Below are positions 40,103 through 46,739 of a DNA stretch of 64,000 bases, in pieces. The translations under genes were made by a program, and so were the position numbers. Positions within the stretch are counted from its first letter, which is position 1, and each line of letters starts with the position of its first letter. Source of the stretch: Nibribacter ruber (lineage in GTDB: Bacteria > Bacteroidota > Bacteroidia > Cytophagales > Hymenobacteraceae); assembly GCF_009913235.1 (NCBI RefSeq), contig NZ_CP047897.1, forward strand, positions 496,001 through 560,000. Direction: 5' to 3'. Below the pieces are notes generated by a model that worked only from the letters and a program-made list of their open reading frames with translations, made no database searches and was not told the DNA's origin.

Positions 40103-40948
40103 ATGGTTGTTACCCAGGAAGAAGAGAAAAACAGAAAGATAGCCATGGGAGTTAGTGCCGCCGTGCATTTGCTCTTGTTGCTAATGCTGTTTTTCGTGAT
40201 GGCTTGGCAGGCACCAGATCCGCCACTGGACCAATTAGGCGGAATTGAAATCTCCTTTGGTACCACAGAAGTAGGCAGCGGTGACACTCACAGCAAGGCT
40301 GCGCCCAATGAATCTACCAACGCAGAAGACAGCAGCCCCGCCGCTGAAGCGCCTAAAGCTGTTCCAACGCCACAAGCCCAACCAAAGACGGCAGCCGCGC
40401 CTGAAGAACGCGTGGTGACCACCACGGCAGATGCGCCGGTGAGCGTGAAAGAAGAGAAGGTGGAGCCTAAACCAGAACCTGTCAAGGAAGAACCTAAGAA
40501 GGTAGATAACAGAGCGTTATTTCCGGGCAAAGCCAAAACGGGCACCGGCAATGGAACGGCTGGTACCAGCAGCAATCCCACCGGCAACAACAATGGTGAC
40601 GAGCCAGGCACCGTGGGCGACAAAGGCCGTCCCGAAGGCCAGTACCCTGGCAAGAAAAGCGGCAACGGCGGAAGCGGCGGCGGACCTTTGAACATGCCCG
40701 GCTGGCGTTTTGACATTGAGCCCCGCACCGACCCCTATGACAATGAAAGCGGGAAAGTGGTCTTTAGAGTACGTATTGACAAGGACGGTGAAATTATTGG
40801 CCTGGACGTGGTGGAAAGCAACGTGAGCCCGCAAGTGGTGAATTGGTACCGTAACGAAGTGCGCAAGACCTCTTTCAGCCGGATCAAAGGCAACGACAGC
40901 AATGCCGGCGCCTCCGGCCTGATTACCTTTATCATTCGAGCAAATTAA
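40103..40948 (+). CDS. TonB/TolA-like energy transducer
   Basis: 281 residues. A cytoplasmic start and one TM helix (IAMGVSAAVHLLLLLMLFFVMAW, about 14-36), then a long Pro/Ala/Lys/Glu linker and a Gly/Asn-rich segment, then a C-terminal TonB/TolA-like domain (VVFRVRIDKDGEIIGLDVVESN, ending GLITFIIRAN). It transmits motor energy across the periplasm. It is the last gene of the envelope operon; the Gly-rich linker is unusual for TonB and more TolA-like. Confidence 0.85.
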   Translation: MVVTQEEEKNRKIAMGVSAAVHLLLLLMLFFVMAWQAPDPPLDQLGGIEISFGTTEVGSGDTHSKAAPNESTNAEDSSPAAEAPKAVPTPQAQPKTAAAPEERVVTTTADAPVSVKEEKVEPKPEPVKEEPKKVDNRALFPGKAKTGTGNGTAGTSSNPTGNNNGDEPGTVGDKGRPEGQYPGKKSGNGGSGGGPLNMPGWRFDIEPRTDPYDNESGKVVFRVRIDKDGEIIGLDVVESNVSPQVVNWYRNEVRKTSFSRIKGNDSNAGASGLITFIIRAN

Positions 40949-40965
40949 CCTATACTCCTTTATTC

Positions 40966-42255
40966 GTGACCTACGAACAAGCCTTAGAGTATCTATACCA
41001 GCAGTTGCCGATGTTTCACCGCATCGGCAATTCTGCTTTTACAAAGAGCCTGGACAACATCCTAACCCTTACAAAAGCCTTAGGAAACCCTCAGCAAGAC
41101 TTTAGAACCGTGCATGTGGCAGGTACCAACGGCAAGGGAAGTTCCTCTAGCATGCTGGCAGCTATCCTACAATCGGCGGGCTATAAAACTGGTCTGTATA
41201 CTTCTCCGCACCTGAAAGACTTTACCGAGCGCATACGCATAAACGGCCAGATGATTTCTAAAGAGAAGGTTACGCAATTCACAGAGAAGCATCAGTCGCT
41301 CTTTGAGCAGGTGAAACCTTCCTTCTTTGAAATGACCGTGGCCCTTGCGTTTGAGCATTTTAAAGAAGAGCAGGTAGATATTGCCATCATTGAAGTGGGC
41401 CTGGGTGGACGTTTGGATTCTACCAACATCATAACACCGCTGGTTTCCCTGATCACCAATATTGGGTTGGACCACCAAAGCCTGCTGGGCAATACCCTGC
41501 AAGAAATTGCAACGGAAAAAGCCGGCATCATAAAACCTGGAGTTCCAGCCGTCATCAGCACTACTCAGGAGTCGGTTTTGGCCCAATTCCAGGAAAAGAG
41601 CCAAAAAACGGGCAGTCCTTTGTATTTCGCAGACCAGGAATATAGGGCAGAGCCGAAAGGGCAACAAGGTCATTTAGCATTATTTGACATTTACAAAGGC
41701 GAAACCCTCTATCTGGCAGACCTGGAACTTGCGCTGCTGGGTAAATACCAAAAACAGAACCTACCTGGCGTTCTCAAAACCATAGCACTGTTGCAGGCCC
41801 AAGGGTTTCAGATAACCGAAGAGCACGTGAAGGAAGGACTTAAGAACTTGCAGGCCCTTACTGGTTTAAAAGGCAGATGGCAGATTCTTAACGCGGAGCC
41901 TTTGACCATTTGTGACACCGGCCACAACATTGATGGCATCCGGCAAGTAGTGGAACAATTATTGGCGCTTCAAAAGCAGGTGCACTTTGTTTTCGGGGCG
42001 GTGAATGACAAAGACGTGACCAGTATATTAAGACTTTTGCCCTTGTCTTACCGGTATTATTTCTGTCAGGCCCAGATACCCAGAGCCTTGCCCGTGCAAC
42101 AACTATGGGAAGAGGCGCAGTTTGCCGGCCTGAAAGGTGCGGCCTATCCAACGGTAGAAGACGCCATACTGGCTGCCAAGGCACATGCGTTGCCAGATGA
42201 GGTAATATTCATTGGGGGTAGTACCTTTGTGGTGGCAGAAATAGCCGAACTATAA
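40966..42255 (+). CDS. folC: Folylpolyglutamate synthase/dihydrofolate synthase
   Basis: 429 residues, GTG start at 40966. Mur-ligase-like ATP-binding site VAGTNGKGSSSSMLAAIL, the family motif YTSPHLKDFTERIRING, and VGLGGRLDSTNI. The C-terminal ligase domain contains CDTGHNIDGI. It adds glutamate to (dihydro)folate or dihydropteroate. It follows the TonB-like gene by 17 bp and trmB by 3 bp. Repeat R12 lies in the coding sequence. Confidence 0.92.
   Translation: MTYEQALEYLYQQLPMFHRIGNSAFTKSLDNILTLTKALGNPQQDFRTVHVAGTNGKGSSSSMLAAILQSAGYKTGLYTSPHLKDFTERIRINGQMISKEKVTQFTEKHQSLFEQVKPSFFEMTVALAFEHFKEEQVDIAIIEVGLGGRLDSTNIITPLVSLITNIGLDHQSLLGNTLQEIATEKAGIIKPGVPAVISTTQESVLAQFQEKSQKTGSPLYFADQEYRAEPKGQQGHLALFDIYKGETLYLADLELALLGKYQKQNLPGVLKTIALLQAQGFQITEEHVKEGLKNLQALTGLKGRWQILNAEPLTICDTGHNIDGIRQVVEQLLALQKQVHFVFGAVNDKDVTSILRLLPLSYRYYFCQAQIPRALPVQQLWEEAQFAGLKGAAYPTVEDAILAAKAHALPDEVIFIGGSTFVVAEIAEL
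41573..41610. repeat. Repeat copy R12 inside folC
   Basis: 28 of 38 consensus positions by hand count; read in frame as VLAQFQEKSQKTG. FolC homologues have a similar stretch here, so it is not an obvious insertion. Confidence 0.65.
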
Positions 42256-42258
42256 TTC

Positions 42259-42912
42259 ATGGGTAGAGGAAAACTAGAGAAATTTGCCGTCAATGCCACC
42301 CGCGCCAACGTGGTGGAACCCGGTAAAGAGAATTTTGAAAAACTGAAAGGCCGCTGGAACAGCGACTTCTTCTTAAAAGACCAACCACTGGTATTGGAGG
42401 TGGGCTGTGGCAAAGGCGAGTATACCGTGGGCATGGCCCAGTTGTATCCTGGCAAAAACTACATCGGAATTGACATCAAAGGCAACCGCATCTGGAAGGG
42501 CAGTTCCTTAGCGGAAGAAGCGGGACTGTACAACGTGGGTTTCCTTCGGATTTTCCTGGAGAACCTGGACCAGCATTTCGGGGAGAAGGAGGTGGATGAG
42601 ATTTGGATTACCTTCCCAGACCCTCAGCCTCGCAAACGCGACATCAAACGCCGCCTAACCTCGCCACGCTTCCTGGAAATGTATGAACGCATCTTGAAAC
42701 CAGGGGGCAGACTCCACCTGAAAACGGACAGCGACCTTTTGTTTGATTATACCTTAGAAGTGCTGGAAGAACGTAAAGCCACGCACCTTTTGCATACCAA
42801 GGACCTGTATGAATCAGATTTGCAAGAGCATACCATGGGTATCTACACTACTTTTGAAAAGAAGTATCTTGATTTAGGCGTTCCCATCAAATACCTGCAG
42901 TATACTGTTTAA
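42259..42912 (+). CDS. trmB: tRNA (guanine-46-N7)-methyltransferase
   Basis: 217 residues. SAM-binding motif VLEVGCGKGEYTVGMAQLYP, IGIDIKGNRIWKG, and the TrmB signature ITFPDPQPRKRDIKRRLTSPRFL. It methylates G46 in the tRNA variable loop. It starts 3 bp after folC. Its stop codon lies at the outer end of a 57-bp inverted repeat. Confidence 0.94.
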   Translation: MGRGKLEKFAVNATRANVVEPGKENFEKLKGRWNSDFFLKDQPLVLEVGCGKGEYTVGMAQLYPGKNYIGIDIKGNRIWKGSSLAEEAGLYNVGFLRIFLENLDQHFGEKEVDEIWITFPDPQPRKRDIKRRLTSPRFLEMYERILKPGGRLHLKTDSDLLFDYTLEVLEERKATHLLHTKDLYESDLQEHTMGIYTTFEKKYLDLGVPIKYLQYTV

Positions 42913-42965
42913 TGTGCAAATGGTTTAATGTGCTGAGGTGCTAATTTCTTAATTTGAAGATGTGG
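42908..42965 (+). repeat. Left arm of a 57-bp inverted repeat
   Basis: TTTAATGTGCAAATGGTTTA through GATGTGG, starting inside the trmB stop codon. Its reverse complement recurs at 43151-43207 with one substitution and one 1-nt indel. Confidence 0.85.
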
Positions 42966-43024
42966 AGATTTGAAAATTGAGAAGGGGTATGTTCCTGAAA
43001 GATTCATACTAATTTTTCAATAGC

Positions 43025-43062
43025 CGTTTTTGGCCTCTTTTCACAGAAATAGCCTAAAAACA
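43025..43062. repeat. 38-bp palindromic repeat, copy R13
   Basis: CGTTTTTGGCCTCTTTT arm, CACAG centre, right arm AGCCTAAAAACA; between converging trmB and the TrpF-like gene. Confidence 0.88.
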
Positions 43063-43097
43063 GAAAGCGCTGGCCTTGGCCAGCGCTTTCTGTTTAC
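43058..43097. terminator. Bidirectional terminator, trmB and TrpF-like gene
   Basis: Perfect 18-bp stem (43058-43075 with 43078-43095) with a TT loop, bounded by A and T runs. It overlaps the end of R13. Confidence 0.92.
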
Positions 43098-43150
43098 TAA
43101 ATATCCATTTAAAGAATAGATCAGAAAGAAATCTTCACATCGTCACATTT

Positions 43151-43207
43151 CCACATCTTCAAATTAAGAAATAGCACCTCAGCACATTAAACCATTAGCA
43201 CATTAAA
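43151..43207 (-). repeat. Right arm of the 57-bp inverted repeat
   Basis: Reverse-complement partner of 42908-42965; its outer end abuts the stop codon (43208-43210) of the TrpF-like gene. Confidence 0.85.
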
Positions 43208-43828
43208 CTAGTCTTCCAATTGCTCAAAGATTTCTTCTAATTCGTCGAAGTCTTTGAAGCCGGGGCGGATTTCCTGACCACCTTTCAAAGCGATGCCAGC
43301 AGGGTGTATTTTCTCCAGGGCTTCCTTTGTGTTTTCTTTGGTAAGGCCAAAGCCCACCAGCACGGAGAACTTATCTGAGATATTGCGCAATAAGCCGTGG
43401 GTGGCAGAATCAATAGAATCCAGTTCAGTAGAATCAATCAAGAAGTATTCTACGTGGGGCTCATATAGTTCCAGGAACTGCAGTAGGTTTTGCTCATCTG
43501 TGTCTTTATCAATCAGAACCTTTAAGATTACCGGCAGCGGCATGAGTTCCAATTCTTCAATCAGGTAAACCTTGTTTAGCTGCAGCATGTGCAGAGGATA
43601 CTTCTCCAACAACGGCTGGATTTCCTCTACCGGAAGGTCTTCCATTTCGCCCACCAGCTGAACGCCAGCCACCCAGCCAGAAATTTCTTTAAATGCCTCT
43701 GGCGCCACAAAAGCCGGTGAATTTTCCTCTACGGAGAATCCGAGCATTTCTACGCCCATTCCTGCGCAATAGCGGGCATCACTAAGGTTGGAAATCTGGT
43801 TTACTAAAACTATTGTGCTGAGTGCCAT
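43208..43828 (-). CDS. TrpF-like (phosphoribosylanthranilate isomerase-like) TIM-barrel protein
   Basis: 206 residues. The N-terminus IVLVNQISNLSDARYCAGMGVEMLGFSV aligns with TrpF (KICGITNLEDAL..GADALGF), but the catalytic KxCG is replaced by VNQI, so the general-base Cys is missing. A glycine-rich phosphate loop is partly kept (LVGFGLTKENTKEAL, IALKGGQEIRPGFKDFDEL). I infer a paralogue with changed or lost isomerase activity. No other trp gene is nearby. Repeat R14 sits immediately upstream of the ATG. Confidence 0.65.
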   Translation of the reverse strand: MALSTIVLVNQISNLSDARYCAGMGVEMLGFSVEENSPAFVAPEAFKEISGWVAGVQLVGEMEDLPVEEIQPLLEKYPLHMLQLNKVYLIEELELMPLPVILKVLIDKDTDEQNLLQFLELYEPHVEYFLIDSTELDSIDSATHGLLRNISDKFSVLVGFGLTKENTKEALEKIHPAGIALKGGQEIRPGFKDFDELEEIFEQLED

Positions 43829-43829
43829 G

Positions 43830-43866
43830 CGTTTTTATCGTGTTTTCCTGAAAATAAGTCTAAACT
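43830..43866. repeat. Degenerate palindromic repeat, copy R14
   Basis: CGTTTTTATCGTGTTTTCCTGAAAA part matches, right arm decayed (AGTCTAAACT). It lies directly upstream of the TrpF-like start. Confidence 0.6.
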
Positions 43867-44046
43867 AGGGTTGTTAAACCAAATGTAATTCATAATGCCG
43901 TTTTTACTACAGGGCCGGCAAAAATTGTGTCCCAATCGGGATAATAACGGAGTGAACCGGGAAACTAGTATTGCTTGTTGTCGTTGCGTTCAGGTTTATA
44001 CTCATTGGAGCCTGCGCTTAAAAACGAAAGTGGAAGGTATTTTAGT

Positions 44047-44054
44047 TATATTTG
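44047..44054 (+). promoter_or_regulatory. Promoter -7 element of mnmA
   Basis: TATATTTG matches TAnnTTTG; transcription would begin near 44060, about 40 nt before the ATG. The 43867-44046 stretch upstream holds no gene that I can support. Confidence 0.6.
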
Positions 44055-44067
44055 CACATTGTTTCGG

Positions 44068-44084
44068 CAGGACTTTGAATCCTG
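44068..44084 (+). promoter_or_regulatory. Anticodon-arm-like hairpin in the mnmA leader
   Basis: CAGGA (44068-44072) pairs with TCCTG (44080-44084) around the 7-nt loop CTTTGAA, the geometry of a tRNA anticodon arm with TTG at the anticodon positions. It lies at the very 5' end of the predicted mnmA mRNA. Confidence 0.4.
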
Positions 44085-44100
44085 TTTAAATTAAGAAAAG

Positions 44101-45207
44101 ATGACTTCAAAAGGAAGAGTATTGGTCGCCATGAGTGGCGGCATTGACAGCTCAGTAGCGGCAGTTTTGTTGCACGAGCAAGGGTATGATGTGATAGGCA
44201 TGACCATGAAGACATGGGACTACGCCAGCGCCGGAGGCAGCAAGAAGGAAACCGGCTGCTGCAGTCTTGACTCCATCAATGACGCCCGAGACATAGCGGT
44301 TCAGCTAGGATTTCCCCATTACATCATAGACATTAGAGAAGAGTTTGGTGATTACGTCATCAACCACTTCACCGATGAATACATTGCCGGCCGTACGCCC
44401 AACCCTTGCGTTTTGTGCAACACCCACATCAAGTGGGATGCCTTGCTGCGCCGGGCAGATAAACTAGGCTGTGATTTTATAGCCACCGGTCACTACGCCA
44501 ACATACGCGAAGAAAACGGCCGTCATGTCATCTCCAAAGGGAAGGACCATAACAAAGACCAATCATATGCGCTTTGGGGAATCTCGCAGGAGAGCCTGAG
44601 CCGTACCATTTTCCCCTTGGGACATTTGCACAAGACAGAAATCAGGCAGATGGCCATGGACCGCGGCTTTGAGGCCTTGGTTAAGAAGGCTGAGTCTTAT
44701 GAAATCTGCTTCATTCCAGACAATGACTACCGCGGTTTCTTGAAACGCCGCGTGTCGGGCTTGGAAGAACAAGTGGCTGGCGGCGAGTTTGTGTTAGAAG
44801 ATGGTACCGTGGTAGGCAAGCATGAAGGCTATCCTTTTTACACCATCGGGCAACGGAAAGGTTTGGGCGTGGCCCTTGGTTTTCCGGCGTTTGTAACCCG
44901 CATAGAGAAAGATACGAATAGGGTGATACTGGGCAATTATGAGCAGTTGGCCAAGAACGGCATGAACGTGGGCAAGCTGAATATGGTCAAGTATGAAAAC
45001 CTGCACGGACTGCCTACTGAAACCATTACCAAAGTGCGCTACAATGACCCTGGCACCGCTGCGGTGATTGAGCAAGTGGGTGATAAAATGCTGGTGCAGT
45101 TTCATGCCGGCGTAAACGCGATTGCCCCGGGCCAGGCCGCCGTCTTCTATGAAGGAGACGACGTGATTGGCGGCGGATGGATTGAAACCAGCTTTAACCT
45201 AGACTAA
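44101..45207 (+). CDS. mnmA: tRNA-specific 2-thiouridylase MnmA
   Basis: 368 residues. PP-loop SGGIDSSVAAVLL, the N-terminal catalytic Cys in NPCVLCN and the second Cys in YEICFIPD, plus the central FIATGHYA and the C-terminal beta-barrel (VRYNDPGTAAVI). It thiolates U34 of tRNA-Gln, -Lys and -Glu. ATG start with a short leader that carries the anticodon-like hairpin above. Followed by a lipoprotein gene 15 bp later. Confidence 0.95.
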   Translation: MTSKGRVLVAMSGGIDSSVAAVLLHEQGYDVIGMTMKTWDYASAGGSKKETGCCSLDSINDARDIAVQLGFPHYIIDIREEFGDYVINHFTDEYIAGRTPNPCVLCNTHIKWDALLRRADKLGCDFIATGHYANIREENGRHVISKGKDHNKDQSYALWGISQESLSRTIFPLGHLHKTEIRQMAMDRGFEALVKKAESYEICFIPDNDYRGFLKRRVSGLEEQVAGGEFVLEDGTVVGKHEGYPFYTIGQRKGLGVALGFPAFVTRIEKDTNRVILGNYEQLAKNGMNVGKLNMVKYENLHGLPTETITKVRYNDPGTAAVIEQVGDKMLVQFHAGVNAIAPGQAAVFYEGDDVIGGGWIETSFNLD

Positions 45208-45222
45208 CCCGTCTACCTCTGT

Positions 45223-45963
45223 ATGAAAAGACTTTTGTTTGCAGTAGCCCTCATGGGTACGTTCTTGTCCTCCTGCGGCGATGATGAAGTGGTGTTGGAT
45301 CCATCCACTATAGGTGAGGCGTATTATCCTTTGGAGGTGGGAACTTATAAAATCTTCAATGTGGCAGTTACTACCTATGAGGACAATGAAGTCAAAGAGG
45401 AAGTTGCTTTCCAGGAAAGGGAGTTAGTCAATCAGATGTATAAGGACCAAGCAGGGAAAGACTGGTATAGAGTAGAGATAAGCAGAAGACAGACTTCTTC
45501 TGATCCTTGGCAGGTTTCTGGTGTTCGGAGTATATCAAGAGAATTTATTGATAAAACCTCTGGAAACTTGGTTATTCAGGAAAATAACAGGAAAAGAATT
45601 CACATGGTTTTTCCGGTGGTGGAAGGTAAGTCTTGGAACGCCTATGGTTTTGACTATGACTATAATAAAGATGATGGTAAACAGTATTATAGTTTCATAA
45701 ACGTAAACCAGCCTTTTAAAGTAGGTGAAAAAGTATTTGATAATTCGGTGAGACTTGTAATACAAGATTTTAATGGGATATCTGGAAATTCAGAAATCTA
45801 TGAAATTCTTTCCCTGAATGAGGGACCCGTCTATCGTTATACTAAACAATTGAACTATTGCTCTGATTCCCAAGGTATACAGTGTCCCTATAATGAGGAA
45901 TATATCATCAACGGTACCGAACGCATAGAAGAGCTGGAAAGCTCAGGTAAAATAGACCTTTAA
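45223..45963 (+). CDS. Lipoprotein of unknown function
   Basis: 246 residues. Signal MKRLLFAVALMGTFLSSC with the lipobox Cys at residue 18 (LSSC), then acidic GDDEVVLDP. The body is a beta-rich sequence with many aromatic residues (YYPLEVGTYKIFNV at the start of the domain) that I do not recognise as a named family. The second half (about 45430-45960) is visibly richer in A and T than its neighbours, which may reflect relaxed selection or later acquisition. It is probably an outer-membrane lipoprotein. Co-transcription with mnmA is likely. Confidence 0.7.
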   Translation: MKRLLFAVALMGTFLSSCGDDEVVLDPSTIGEAYYPLEVGTYKIFNVAVTTYEDNEVKEEVAFQERELVNQMYKDQAGKDWYRVEISRRQTSSDPWQVSGVRSISREFIDKTSGNLVIQENNRKRIHMVFPVVEGKSWNAYGFDYDYNKDDGKQYYSFINVNQPFKVGEKVFDNSVRLVIQDFNGISGNSEIYEILSLNEGPVYRYTKQLNYCSDSQGIQCPYNEEYIINGTERIEELESSGKIDL

Positions 45964-45977
45964 CCCTGAATCTAATT

Positions 45978-46013
45978 AAAGCCCTGTCCATCTTTTGGTA
46001 GACAGGGCTTTTC
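45978..46013 (+). terminator. Terminator of the mnmA-lipoprotein unit
   Basis: AAAGCCCTGTC/GACAGGGCTTT 11-bp stem (45978-45988 with 46001-46011) with a T tail. Confidence 0.9.
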
Positions 46014-46079
46014 TGTTGTGTTGCATTGGTTTTTGCCCTTAGAAAGTGTTGTTTTGTAGAAGCTAAACGTTCTCGTATC

Positions 46080-46736
46080 ATGTCCCATTTAATTGCCCCT
46101 TCGGTTCTTTCCGCTGATTTTGGCCAACTGGCCACTGATGTTCAAATGCTCAATGAAAGCACCTGTGACTGGATTCACTGTGATGTCATGGATGGCCGGT
46201 TTGTGCCTAATATTTCATTTGGGTTTCCGGTGCTGCAGGCCATCAAAGCACACGCCAAGAAAACGCTGGATGTGCATTTGATGATTGAGGCGCCAGAACT
46301 TTACATTGAGCAGTTTCAGAAGGCAGGGGCAGACATCATCACCGTGCATGAGGAAGCCTGCACGCATCTGCACCGCACCCTGCAGCAGATTAAAGCCACG
46401 GGAGCCAAGGCAGGAGTGGCCTTGAACCCGCATACGCCTGTTCACGTGCTATCAGATGTTATTGAAGACATAGACGTGGTGTGCCTTATGTCGGTGAATC
46501 CGGGGTTTGGAGGTCAGAAGTTTATTCAGAACACCTACCGCAAGATAGAGCAATTAAAAGCCCTCATTCTGGAGCGCAATGCTTCCACCTTGATTGAAAT
46601 TGACGGCGGCGTGAACGCTGAGAATGCACCCCTTCTCGTGAAAGCGGGAGCAGACGTGTTGGTGGCCGGCAGCTTTGTATTCAATTCAAATAGCCCCGCG
46701 CAAACCATTCAGTCCCTCAAGGAAATAAGCCTCTAA
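46080..46736 (+). CDS. rpe: Ribulose-phosphate 3-epimerase
   Basis: 218 residues from the ATG at 46080. TIM barrel with IAPSVLSADFGQLATDV, HCDVMDGRFVPNISFG (metal His and Asp), MSVNPGFGGQKFI and the phosphate site EIDGGVNAENAP. It interconverts ribulose-5-phosphate and xylulose-5-phosphate in the pentose phosphate pathway. The frame is open to 46026, but the leading residues are non-homologous. It is followed 3 bp later by a TonB-dependent receptor. Confidence 0.94.
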   Translation: MSHLIAPSVLSADFGQLATDVQMLNESTCDWIHCDVMDGRFVPNISFGFPVLQAIKAHAKKTLDVHLMIEAPELYIEQFQKAGADIITVHEEACTHLHRTLQQIKATGAKAGVALNPHTPVHVLSDVIEDIDVVCLMSVNPGFGGQKFIQNTYRKIEQLKALILERNASTLIEIDGGVNAENAPLLVKAGADVLVAGSFVFNSNSPAQTIQSLKEISL

Positions 46737-46739
46737 CGC

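Noticed and set aside
43895-44089. 64-codon open frame upstream of mnmA
   Set aside because: It runs through the mnmA promoter and leader hairpin, has no family resemblance and an unnatural composition; treated as non-coding.
44060-44100. A complete tRNA gene in the mnmA leader
   Set aside because: Only an anticodon-arm-like hairpin is present; no acceptor, D or T arm can be built.
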